9,633 nucleotides of DNA from Thermotogae bacterium (lineage in GTDB: Bacteria > Thermotogota > Thermotogae > UBA12178), in NCBI GenBank assembly GCA_003641795.1, contig QNAP01000051.1, positions 1 through 9,633 of the forward strand. Reading direction: 5' to 3'. Positions 1 to 6,921 of the stretch are shown here, one piece after another; the stretch's first letter is position 1, and each line of letters starts with the position of its first letter. The notes under the pieces are model-generated. The model had not been told where the DNA came from. It made no database searches and was given only the letters and a program-made list of their open reading frames with translations. A program made the translations under genes and the position numbers.

Positions 1-17
1 CGCCTGAAGTTTGTACT

Positions 18-989
18 TCACACCATCGCCTCCTTCTCCAACTGCTTTTCCTTGAGCAACCCATAGATCACCTCGTCCATGCAAATCTCCCCTGTTTTGG
101 CCAGAGAGTAAGCAAGACATCCAACGCATTCGTCGCCGCGAGAACGCGTTGAAATCAAGCCGGGGCAGGTTCCCCAAATTTCCTCGAAGCTCTTTTCTCT
201 CAAGCTTCCCATCGTGAACCGCTGATCGTACCTGAAGTGACCACAAGGCACGACCCTCAAGTCGACGAGAATCGACGCATGAGTTTTCCCAGCCGAACAA
301 GGTTCGCCGCTCACCGATTCCTCCACGAAAAAACGCATCGCATTCGCATATTTGGAAATAATCGCGTTCACATGTTTCAACGCTTTTAACCAGTCCCGCG
401 ATTCCATATCCAGTATCTTCGCGTTATCCGCCCCACGGCCAACTGGTATGAACCGATCCACATAGATTCCATCTACACCCAGTGTTGTCATCAGATGTAC
501 GTATTCTTCAAATTCTTCCCAGTTTAGAGCGTTCACAACAAAAAGGGATACAACCTTGAAGCCCTCGGCTTTGAGAATTTGCAGTGCGCTCACAGCTTTT
601 TCGAAGGTACCCCTTCCACGCACGAGATCACAGGTTTGCGGTGTTGCTCCATCGATTGAAACACCGAAAAGAATGTGGGGGTTGGCTTTCTTCAGCTCCT
701 TTGCAAGGTCTCGCGACAAAAGAACACCGTTGGTGTTTACCATGACGCTTTGGTTGATCTCGCGAGCGTAAGCCAATATTTCCAGGATGTCTTCACGAGT
801 CAACGGTTCTCCACCGACGAGGTCCACGTAACGCGTACCCGCTTTTTTGAGTTGATCCAACACACTTCGCGCCTCGGCTGTGGACGGTTGTTCGTTAGAT
901 TCCCCCGCTCTACAATAACAGTGTAAACATCTCAGTGGACAGCTGAGGGTGATTTCGAATTCCACTATCTCTGGAGAAAGTTTTTTCAT
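18..989 (-). CDS. Radical SAM protein with C-terminal SPASM-like cysteine domain
   Basis: Predicted 323-residue cytoplasmic radical SAM enzyme. The CxxxCxxC motif that binds the catalytic 4Fe-4S cluster is C17, C21 and C24, followed directly by Y25 and C26. A GGEP motif for S-adenosylmethionine binding lies at 59-62, and the TIM-barrel segments continue to about 200. The C-terminal part carries C231, C249, C275, C288, C291 and C303, with C288-x2-C291, spacing that fits a SPASM or twitch domain holding auxiliary iron-sulfur clusters. Such proteins usually modify peptides or proteins, or make cofactors such as haem d1 and PQQ; the substrate cannot be read from sequence. The ATG overlaps the TatD stop as ATGA, and AGGAGG lies about 11 bases upstream (1001-1006), so the two are probably co-transcribed and translationally coupled. 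No precursor peptide gene is visible; any gene further downstream is outside the window. The family call is secure, the specific function unknown. Confidence 0.92.
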   Translation of the reverse strand: MKKLSPEIVEFEITLSCPLRCLHCYCRAGESNEQPSTAEARSVLDQLKKAGTRYVDLVGGEPLTREDILEILAYAREINQSVMVNTNGVLLSRDLAKELKKANPHILFGVSIDGATPQTCDLVRGRGTFEKAVSALQILKAEGFKVVSLFVVNALNWEEFEEYVHLMTTLGVDGIYVDRFIPVGRGADNAKILDMESRDWLKALKHVNAIISKYANAMRFFVEESVSGEPCSAGKTHASILVDLRVVPCGHFRYDQRFTMGSLREKSFEEIWGTCPGLISTRSRGDECVGCLAYSLAKTGEICMDEVIYGLLKEKQLEKEAMV

Positions 990-1750
990 ACAGCAAACAA
1001 CCTCCTGGCGTTGGCAACGAGCGTATTTGCCGCCGCTTCCAGTTCAATGCCTTTTACACGCGCTATCTCGGTCGCTACATGGAGGACCTTCGTGGGATCG
1101 TTTCTCTTTCCCCTGTACCGTTGCGGTGGCAAATACGGAGAATCCGTCTCTACTTGTATGTGATCCAAGGGAGTCCTCGCCACCACCTCCCTCAACCTTG
1201 AGTTTTTGGGATACGTGATAGGACCCGAGATACCTATGTCAAGCCCCATCTGGAGAAACGCTTCCGCGTGTCTCAAATCCCCTGAGAAGCTGTGGACTAC
1301 ACCACGCAAGCGCGCCCCAAAACCGCGGAGGAGTTCTATGGTTCTATCATAGGCTTCTCTCACATGAATTATGACAGCTTTCCCTCGCTCTGCAGCAAAC
1401 TCAAGCTGCCGAAGGAAAGCGTATTCCTGAACATCCCTCGGCGAGAGATCTCTGTAAAAATCCAAACCAATTTCACCAACTGCAACACATTTGGGATGAT
1501 TCACCAGTTCGTTCGCGATCTCGAAAAAAGCTTCATCCAAATCGCTTTCAGCGTCGTGTGGATGTATGCCAACACTGAAGTAAACGAATGGGAACAGGTC
1601 AGCCAACTTCCTGCTGCAGAGACTGGTGTTTCGATTGTAAGAAACCTCTATGACGAACTCCAACGTCTTCTCGATCTTTTCCAGGATCTTCTCCCGGTCT
1701 GCGTTGAACCTTGAAGAACACAGATGTACATGTGTATCCACCAATTTCAT
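986..1750 (-). CDS. tatD: TatD family metal-dependent hydrolase (putative DNase)
   Basis: A 254-residue TIM-barrel amidohydrolase-type protein of usual length for TatD/YcfH. The metal-binding set is visible: H7 and H9 in DTHVHL, E93 in VGEIGLDFYRD, H129 in IIHVREAYD, H153 in VHSFSGD and D203 in ETDSPYLPP. The family contains cytoplasmic Mg-dependent 3'-5' exonucleases linked to DNA repair and nucleic acid turnover; the natural substrate of this member is not established. The ATG at 1750 has an AAGGGGTC ribosome binding site (1757-1764) and an extended -10 box TGATATAAT just upstream. The last codon overlaps the start of the radical SAM gene as ATGA. tatD next to a radical SAM gene does not by itself indicate a joint pathway. 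The symbol is used at family level; it could equally be called ycfH. Confidence 0.95.
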   Translation of the reverse strand: MKLVDTHVHLCSSRFNADREKILEKIEKTLEFVIEVSYNRNTSLCSRKLADLFPFVYFSVGIHPHDAESDLDEAFFEIANELVNHPKCVAVGEIGLDFYRDLSPRDVQEYAFLRQLEFAAERGKAVIIHVREAYDRTIELLRGFGARLRGVVHSFSGDLRHAEAFLQMGLDIGISGPITYPKNSRLREVVARTPLDHIQVETDSPYLPPQRYRGKRNDPTKVLHVATEIARVKGIELEAAANTLVANARRLFAV

Positions 1751-1777
1751 GAAATCGACCCCTTCACTATCCTTCTT

Positions 1778-1806
1778 ATTATATCAACTAAGCTCGCGAG
1801 AGATTG
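1778..1806 (-). promoter_or_regulatory. Predicted extended -10 promoter for tatD-radical SAM unit
   Basis: Read on the minus strand, a perfect TATAAT occupies 1783-1778, preceded by TG at 1786-1785 one base away, giving the extended -10 form TGnTATAAT. The expected -35 position (about 1801-1806, CAATCT) is a poor match, which extended -10 promoters tolerate. An 8-base palindrome CTCGCGAG (1793-1800) sits in the spacer. Transcription would begin near 1771, leaving a leader of about 20 bases before the tatD ATG. Sequence-only prediction. Confidence 0.6.
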
Positions 1807-1837
1807 CTTGGATAACGCCTTGGATTTCCAGATGTAG

Positions 1838-1843
1838 TATAAT
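1838..1843 (+). promoter_or_regulatory. Predicted -10 box of the rnr promoter
   Basis: A perfect TATAAT on the plus strand, 55 bases from the divergent tatD -10 box. No good -35 hexamer is found at 16-18 bases upstream. A 7-base direct repeat CTTGGAT occurs at 1807-1813 and 1819-1825, 12 bases apart, and could be an activator site. A start near 1850 would give an unusually long leader, about 137 bases to the GTG at 1987. Confidence 0.5.
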
Positions 1844-1937
1844 CGGGTGCGAGAAACGCTCCGACGATTTCCACAACATTTCTCTCTTTTGCGTGAACAC
1901 AGGAACGCACAAAGATTCTACAGACCATCGGCTGGTT

Positions 1938-1958
1938 CGGTGCGATACCACCGTTTTT
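1938..1958 (+). promoter_or_regulatory. Hairpin plus T-run in the rnr leader (attenuator-like)
   Basis: CGGTG (1938-1942) and CACCG (1949-1953) form a 5-base-pair stem around a 6-base loop, directly followed by TTTTT (1954-1958). This resembles a weak intrinsic terminator placed just before the RNase R ribosome binding site. The downstream arm CCACCGTT (1949-1955 with the preceding C) can instead pair with AACGGAGG (1968-1975), which contains that ribosome binding site, with one A-A mismatch. The two folds exclude each other. The stem is short, so function is uncertain. Confidence 0.35.
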
Positions 1959-1970
1959 AATGGTTTTAAC

Positions 1971-1976
1971 GGAGGT
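1971..1976 (+). promoter_or_regulatory. Ribosome binding site deciding the rnr start
   Basis: GGAGGT lies 10 bases before an in-frame GTG at 1987, the same spacing as other genes here (for example ogt). The upstream in-frame ATG at 1960 has no Shine-Dalgarno sequence before it, and this site would lie inside its coding region. GTG at 1987 is therefore preferred. Confidence 0.7.
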
Positions 1977-1986
1977 TGATCAGGAA

Positions 1987-4098
1987 GTGAAGATCTCGAA
2001 AGAAGCCATAATCAACACGCTCCAAAGCGGGGGATACAAACCGACAACCTTGAAAGGACTCTACAAGCTCTTCGGTGTGTCTTCTAAGAACGAGAGAAAA
2101 GAGTTCAGGGCCTTGATCAAGGAGCTTGAAAGAGAAGGGAAGCTTCTGAGAGACGTCGATCATAGGTATTTCTTGGCCGGTGAAGATGTAGTGGCAGGGA
2201 TCATATCCTTTTCGAGGCGAAAGCATGTGGCATTTGTGGGGACCGCAAATGGTGATGAGATACTCGTCTATCCGGAGAATGCGGGATTTGCCATACATGG
2301 TGACAGGGTTCTCGTTCGAATAACGGGTTTGAAACGAGGAATAAAATGCGGGAAAGTCCTCAAAGTGGTGGAACGTGGCATCAAGAAGGTCGTTGGGACG
2401 CTATTCATTCACCACTACCAGATGTTTCTCGAACCCGATGATCCTCGTCTTCCCGATTTTTTCAAAGTGATGAACCCACAAGAAGGTAGGGAAGGAAAAA
2501 AGGCCATCGCTGAGGTGGCACATTATCCCTCACCACGCTCTGCGCCCGCGGTACGTGTTCTAAAGGTGCTTGGAGACCCCGAGGATCCGGCTGTAGATCT
2601 GCCGTCGGTGATAGTCAAACACGGATTGCCACAACCAGAGGAGTTCCCCCAGGATGTTTTGAAAGAAACGGAAGACATACCCCTGAAGGTCAGCGAGAAA
2701 GAGCTGGAAGGAAGATACGATTTCAGAGGAAGAACCATTGTCACCATCGACGGTGAGGATGCCAAGGACTTCGACGACGCCGTGGAAGTCAGTAAGACGG
2801 ATAGGGGAACGTACATGCTGAGCGTTCACATCGCAGACGTTTCACATTACGTAAGAGAAGGATCGGCTCTCGACAGAGAAGCCTTTAACAGAGGAACCAG
2901 CGTTTACCTACTCGACACGGTGATACCGATGCTTCCCCCAAAATTGTCCAACGGTATATGCTCATTGATAGAAGGAGAAGACCGGCTGACACTCTCTCTT
3001 GTGGCTGAAATCGACAGCAGCGGGCGTACACTCGATCATCGTGTGGTGGCTGGTGTTATAAAAAGCCGAAAGAGGTTGACCTACACCGAAGTGAACGCCT
3101 ATTTAAAGGGAGAAACGCAAGCGCGTAAGAAATTCGCTTTCATAGGAAGCGATATCGAGATCATGTATGAACTGTATCGGATACTGAGAGCCCACCGTAG
3201 AGAGCGAGGGTCGATACTGGACATTGAGGGTGGTGAGATTCGATTCCTTTTCGATTCGAATGGAAGAGTAAAGGATATTCAGCCAATGCACAGGGGCGAC
3301 GCCGAAAGGATGATAGAAGAATTCATGATAAGAGCCAACGAGATCGTTGCAGGTATCTTCGACGCCTTCGGTGCACCTTTCATATACAGGGTTCACGAAG
3401 CGCCGGATCCCGAGACTGTATTCAACCTGAGACAGTATCTCGACGCTCTCGGCCTTTCCTGCCAGTTCCCCCAATCACTCCATCCAGGTGTGCTCCAGCG
3501 AATGCTTGAGGAGCTGAAGGATCATCCACTCCGTGCGAGCGTTGAAAGGCTCATCGTCAAGTCAATGAAGAGAGCCCTCTATTCACCGATCAATGTGGGA
3601 CACTTCGGACTCGCGTCGTTTTCCTACACCCACTTCACCTCACCCATAAGACGGTATCCGGATCTCGTGGTTCACAGGTTACTCAAAGACTACCTTGCCG
3701 GCACGCTCACCGAAAAGAGGATGAAATATTGGGAAGAGAGGCTACCAACGATAGCAGCGCACTCTTCAAAGATGGAGCGAAGAGCCAACGAGGCGGAATG
3801 GGATCTGATTGATCTAAAGAAGATCGATTACATTAGCCAACATATCGGTAAGATCTTTGAAGCTTACGTCACAGGCGTGACACGGTTCGGACTCTTCGTA
3901 GAGATACCCGAAAAGATGGTGAACGGTCTGGTTCACATTTCCACTCTGGATGATCACTATTCCTACGATGAGCAAAAGAACATCCTTACAGGAATGCGGA
4001 CTGGCAAGGTTTACAAGATTGGCGACAGATTGAAGGTGAGGGTTCTTAGTGCAAACAAAGCGAAAATGGAAGTCGATTTTGAGCCAGTGGCGGATTAG
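1987..4098 (+). CDS. rnr: Ribonuclease R (RNB-family 3'-5' exoribonuclease)
   Basis: A processive, Mg-dependent 3'-5' exoribonuclease that degrades structured RNA and takes part in mRNA decay and rRNA/tRNA quality control. It has about 703 residues from the GTG at 1987, or 712 from the ATG at 1960 (numbering below uses 712). Order: N-terminal winged-helix segment (about 12-75), two cold-shock OB folds (about 76-235), RNB catalytic domain (about 250-580), C-terminal S1 domain (about 628-707). The RNB signature at 262-276 contains D264, D270, D272 and D273, the four acidic metal ligands. Y541 and the conserved stretch THFTSPIRRYPDLVVHR, with R564-R565, lie at about 557-573. Full-length and intact, near the 700-800 typical of bacterial RNase R; the N-terminal HTH and S1 fit RNase R better than RNase II. 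It leads a plus-strand unit, and its 3' end overlaps the lipoprotein gene by 50 bases. Confidence 0.96.
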   Translation: MKISKEAIINTLQSGGYKPTTLKGLYKLFGVSSKNERKEFRALIKELEREGKLLRDVDHRYFLAGEDVVAGIISFSRRKHVAFVGTANGDEILVYPENAGFAIHGDRVLVRITGLKRGIKCGKVLKVVERGIKKVVGTLFIHHYQMFLEPDDPRLPDFFKVMNPQEGREGKKAIAEVAHYPSPRSAPAVRVLKVLGDPEDPAVDLPSVIVKHGLPQPEEFPQDVLKETEDIPLKVSEKELEGRYDFRGRTIVTIDGEDAKDFDDAVEVSKTDRGTYMLSVHIADVSHYVREGSALDREAFNRGTSVYLLDTVIPMLPPKLSNGICSLIEGEDRLTLSLVAEIDSSGRTLDHRVVAGVIKSRKRLTYTEVNAYLKGETQARKKFAFIGSDIEIMYELYRILRAHRRERGSILDIEGGEIRFLFDSNGRVKDIQPMHRGDAERMIEEFMIRANEIVAGIFDAFGAPFIYRVHEAPDPETVFNLRQYLDALGLSCQFPQSLHPGVLQRMLEELKDHPLRASVERLIVKSMKRALYSPINVGHFGLASFSYTHFTSPIRRYPDLVVHRLLKDYLAGTLTEKRMKYWEERLPTIAAHSSKMERRANEAEWDLIDLKKIDYISQHIGKIFEAYVTGVTRFGLFVEIPEKMVNGLVHISTLDDHYSYDEQKNILTGMRTGKVYKIGDRLKVRVLSANKAKMEVDFEPVAD

Positions 4099-6022
4099 CT
4101 TTGTGATCTTAGTGAGTTTCGTCTTGCTGATTGGTTGTACTGAAGTGCCGATGAACACACCACCGGAGACGAAGCTTGTTCACGCTGATACCCTGGTCGG
4201 CATCCACGGCGGATACCTCGAGGTGAAGGGTGAGGACAAGGAAAGCCCTGCAAACGAACTCCATTTTTTGATCGAGGTTGACGGTGTGGAAATGCCTATG
4301 GAATCGAACAGATTTGATCTGTCCAACCTCGAAGAGGGGGTACACCGGATACGTGTTTGGACAGTAGACCCTCAAGGTGCCGAAGATCCCTCACCTGTTG
4401 AGATCACCGTGCGGGTTGATCTTACTCCACCTCCTCGGCCCCTACTCTCGACAAAGCTGGTTTCTTCAATGTTGGAAGTGGAAATCCTCGATTATGGTAT
4501 TGAAGAGGTCGACACGGAGCAACTTCTGATAACCTTCGATAGTAGCAGTGTCACCACTACTTACACCGATCACTTTCAGTTGAAACTCAACAAAGGAGAG
4601 GGCAAGAAGACATTGAGTGTGGTAGCCATTGACGCTGCTGGTAATCCATCCCCACCTGCAACGTTCGTTGTGGACACAGACTTCGACAGACCTCCGAACC
4701 TCTTTCTCGAACCAAAGAAGTTCTTGAGTCTGGATGAAGCCGAATTGGCTCTCTATGTAGGAGACGATTGGGATGCGACCCCACTCGTTTTCGCTGAAGT
4801 GGACGGAGAAAGGATCGAAGTTGGAATCGATAAGGTCGAAATCCCTTCAAGGATTTCCAGAGGATGGCATACACTCCGCATCAGCGCGGAAGATTCGGAG
4901 GGAAATGAAAACCAAGTGTCCAGGGTGTTCTACTTCGAAAAAGATCGTCCACCACCACCAAAGTTGGAGATCAGAGGAAACCTTGTCCGCCTTGAAAAAC
5001 AACAAAAAGATGTGACGGTAGGCTTGTACAATCTTGGCGATGATGGTGAGCTACGCTTTTTCAACAGTTTAGAGTCCGATGAGGCTGCTTTCATGCCCTA
5101 CGGGATAGTCCTCGGACGATCCGTGAGCGCCAGTGGGATGAGGAGCACCTATTCCGCACCCAAAGTGCGGCCTTTAACCTGGCTTGTGCCGTACGACCGG
5201 GCAGTGCTGGCAGCGGTGACCCAGGACACCGTCATTTCCTCCGGGACGACCGTCCACGTGCCGGGACTGGCGGTAACCGTGCCGGAGGACAAAACGCTTG
5301 TGGTCGAGCAGGGAGGATTGCTGGCTTTAGACCAATCAGCACGCCTCGTGGTCAAAGGCACGTTGATGGTGAGGGGGGCCATCGTTGGTGGTGAACTGTT
5401 GATCAACGGTGGTCGCCTCATCGTTGACGGTGCTCAAATGACAGGGGTGAACGTAAAGGTCGTGAATGGTCCTCTGGTTTCCTTCAATTCGGCAAAATTG
5501 CAAGGCTGCGAGATCGAAGTGATCGGAGTGCGGTTCGTGATCATCTCGGAGACAGATTTCGGTGGGACAGTGTTGAACGCATCTTCCGTTGACGAATACC
5601 ATATGTGGCAAAGTGAGGCAGCAGGTGTGAATCTAAAAGGTGTAGGGGATGCGATCGTAGTCGAATCCTCTCTGGGATCTCTGACCGTGAGCAGCTTGTC
5701 CAAGTGTGAGATGTCCGATTCGAATCTGTCGGGTTCGTTGACAGTGTCGGGGATGAGTGAGCTCTACATCCGTGACAGTCAGCTACATACAAAAAAGATC
5801 TCAGTGAGCATGGCAGCTGTATTGATAGTAGAGAAGACGTGGATGGATGCATTGGAGCTTCTGGTCACGAGGAACGCACGATGCGTGCTTCGGTATAACG
5901 ATGTGCAAGCAAAGCTCGCTGTCAATTTGAAAGATGCTGACCTCGCTTTCTACCATCAAGCGAGGAAAGAAATTGAAATCCGCGCCGCTGGAGGTTACAG
6001 AATCTTTGATCATGAACCATGA
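4049..6022 (+). CDS. Predicted lipoprotein with three Ig-like modules and a parallel beta-helix
   Basis: Not recognised as a named family. The 657-residue product begins with a basic segment (KRKWK), a hydrophobic stretch (16-28) and a lipobox LIGC, predicting lipid attachment at C30 and export. Three Ig/Fn3-like modules follow, ending in matching strands (about 99-125, 187-212, 274-298), each with a turn D-x-x-G (D107, D195, D282) and a proline hinge (TPPPRP, DRPP, DRPPPP) about 87 residues apart. From about 395 to 645 the chain is Val/Leu/Gly-rich with a ~20-residue period (543-640), typical of right-handed parallel beta-helix rungs; no catalytic motif is apparent. It may be an envelope or sheath (toga) structural or binding protein; that is inference. 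The start is GTG at 4049, after GGTGAGGG (4035-4042), overlapping the rnr end. A TTG at 4079 is a weaker alternative that would still leave a signal peptide. The end overlaps the methyltransferase gene. Confidence 0.85.
   Translation: MQTKRKWKSILSQWRISFVILVSFVLLIGCTEVPMNTPPETKLVHADTLVGIHGGYLEVKGEDKESPANELHFLIEVDGVEMPMESNRFDLSNLEEGVHRIRVWTVDPQGAEDPSPVEITVRVDLTPPPRPLLSTKLVSSMLEVEILDYGIEEVDTEQLLITFDSSSVTTTYTDHFQLKLNKGEGKKTLSVVAIDAAGNPSPPATFVVDTDFDRPPNLFLEPKKFLSLDEAELALYVGDDWDATPLVFAEVDGERIEVGIDKVEIPSRISRGWHTLRISAEDSEGNENQVSRVFYFEKDRPPPPKLEIRGNLVRLEKQQKDVTVGLYNLGDDGELRFFNSLESDEAAFMPYGIVLGRSVSASGMRSTYSAPKVRPLTWLVPYDRAVLAAVTQDTVISSGTTVHVPGLAVTVPEDKTLVVEQGGLLALDQSARLVVKGTLMVRGAIVGGELLINGGRLIVDGAQMTGVNVKVVNGPLVSFNSAKLQGCEIEVIGVRFVIISETDFGGTVLNASSVDEYHMWQSEAAGVNLKGVGDAIVVESSLGSLTVSSLSKCEMSDSNLSGSLTVSGMSELYIRDSQLHTKKISVSMAAVLIVEKTWMDALELLVTRNARCVLRYNDVQAKLAVNLKDADLAFYHQARKEIEIRAAGGYRIFDHEP
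5990..5995 (+). promoter_or_regulatory. Ribosome binding site deciding the methyltransferase start
   Basis: GGAGGT lies 10 bases before an in-frame TTG at 6006 and 16 bases before the in-frame ATG at 6012. The 10-base distance matches other genes in the window, so TTG is favoured; ATG remains possible. An ATG further upstream at 5934 has no such site. Confidence 0.6.
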
Positions 6023-6665
6023 GCTGGGAATAGATTGGAAAACCCTTCCTTCTTATCTACGCCCCACCCACGCCAGTTTCCTCTTATCCGATTTCGTGAT
6101 TCGGCAGGTTCGTCACGGCAGTAGTTGCGTTGAACTTGGGTGTGGAGCCGGAGCCGTTGCACTAACACTTGCCAGATCAGGTAGATTTCACCATGTGGTG
6201 GGCATTGACAGGGATCACGAAGCGGTATCGATTGCGAGAGAACTTTACCATAAACTGAAGCTCGAGATCATCGTGGAGTTTTTGGAGATGGATATGTCAG
6301 ATGTGAGGAGGTCGCTGTCAGCCGAGAGTTTTGACGTTGCAGTGATGAATCCTCCGTTTCACCTGAAAGGCCAACCCAGCTTTGATCCTAAAAGGAACGC
6401 AGTCAGGTCTGGAGATATGAAAACGGTGAAGAATTTTATCGAGGCAGCGGTATACTTGCTGAAAAACAGAGGGGAACTTTACATGGTGGTGAAACCATCT
6501 GTGGCCATGGAGTTCGTGGAAATCATGCTTACCAAGGCTGCCGAGCCCAAATCGATCCAACCGGTCTACGGTCGTGGAAACCGCGAAGCCTTTCTCTTGC
6601 TCATAAAGGCGATCAAAAATGGTGGGAGGGAGCTCCACGTACTCCCTCCCATCATCTTGTCTTGA
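6006..6665 (+). CDS. TrmN6-like N6-adenine methyltransferase (COG4123 type)
   Basis: A class I S-adenosylmethionine-dependent methyltransferase of about 219 residues from the TTG at 6006. Visible motifs (numbered from that start): PTHASFLLSDF near 20-30, motif I VELGCGAGAVAL at 42-53 binding the methyl donor, the acidic IDRD loop at 67-70 binding its ribose, and the catalytic NPPF at 115-118, typical of enzymes that methylate the exocyclic amine of adenine. The closest known group is tRNA1(Val) adenine-37 N6-methyltransferase (TrmN6/YfiC). A related rRNA, DNA or protein glutamine methyltransferase cannot be excluded, so no symbol is given. The gene overlaps the end of the lipoprotein gene by 17 bases (11 if ATG at 6012 is used) and is probably co-transcribed with it and rnr. 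Its last 14 or so codons are also a strong hairpin that serves as terminator. It converges on rpsR, with only 4 bases between the stop codons. Confidence 0.9.
   Translation: MIMNHELGIDWKTLPSYLRPTHASFLLSDFVIRQVRHGSSCVELGCGAGAVALTLARSGRFHHVVGIDRDHEAVSIARELYHKLKLEIIVEFLEMDMSDVRRSLSAESFDVAVMNPPFHLKGQPSFDPKRNAVRSGDMKTVKNFIEAAVYLLKNRGELYMVVKPSVAMEFVEIMLTKAAEPKSIQPVYGRGNREAFLLLIKAIKNGGRELHVLPPIILS
6618..6656. terminator. Bidirectional intrinsic terminator inside the methyltransferase 3' end
   Basis: TGGGAGGGAG (6623-6632) and CTCCCTCCCA (6642-6651) form a perfect 10-base-pair stem with a 9-base loop. In the plus-strand RNA the stem extends to about 14 pairs (6619-6655) with one G-U pair, followed by a weak U-containing tail (CTTGTCTT). 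In the minus-strand RNA, coming after the rpsR stop, the stem is followed by CCATTTTTGATC with five U. It therefore fits a shared terminator for the two convergent operons, best in the rpsR direction. Confidence 0.8.
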
Positions 6666-6669
6666 GTGG

Positions 6670-6906
6670 TTATTCATTCGTATATGGGAGTAAGGCCATT
6701 TGCCGTGCTCTCTTTATTGCAACCTTTACCATCCGCTGGTGCTTCGCGCAGTTACCATTTATCCTTCGGGGAATGATCTTCGCCTTGTCGTTCAAAAAAT
6801 CACGCAATAGGCTCGTGTTTTTGTAGTCAATGTAATCGATCTTCATCTCGCAAAGACGACATTTTCGTCTCACTCTGTTTCTTCTCTTTCTTTTCCTCTT
6901 GGGCAT
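6670..6906 (-). CDS. rpsR: 30S ribosomal protein S18, zinc-type
   Basis: A 78-residue small-subunit protein that binds as a pair with S6 on the platform of the 30S subunit. The very basic N-terminus (KRKRKRRNRVRRK), the block IDYIDYKN and the C-terminal block KRARQMALLPY are hallmarks. C16, C19, C53 and H56 form a possible Zn-binding set (CxxC with CxxH), the C-plus form; many S18 proteins lack it. The start is the ATG at 6906, with AGGAGGG at 6916-6922 about 9 bases upstream, which overlaps the ssb stop codon. It is the last gene of rpsF-ssb-rpsR and ends just before the shared hairpin terminator. Confidence 0.98.
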   Translation of the reverse strand: MPKRKRKRRNRVRRKCRLCEMKIDYIDYKNTSLLRDFLNDKAKIIPRRINGNCAKHQRMVKVAIKRARQMALLPYTNE

Positions 6907-6921
6907 GCGTCGCTTCCCTCC

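Noticed and set aside
1292..1714. A 140-codon open frame on the plus strand opposite tatD
   Set aside because: It has no ribosome binding site or recognisable protein features, and lies wholly antisense to a strongly supported TatD gene with all metal ligands.
5934..6005. N-terminal extension of the methyltransferase from an ATG at 5934
   Set aside because: The extension overlaps lipoprotein coding sequence, lacks a ribosome binding site and adds residues that do not look like the family; GGAGGT at 5990-5995 supports a start at 6006 or 6012.
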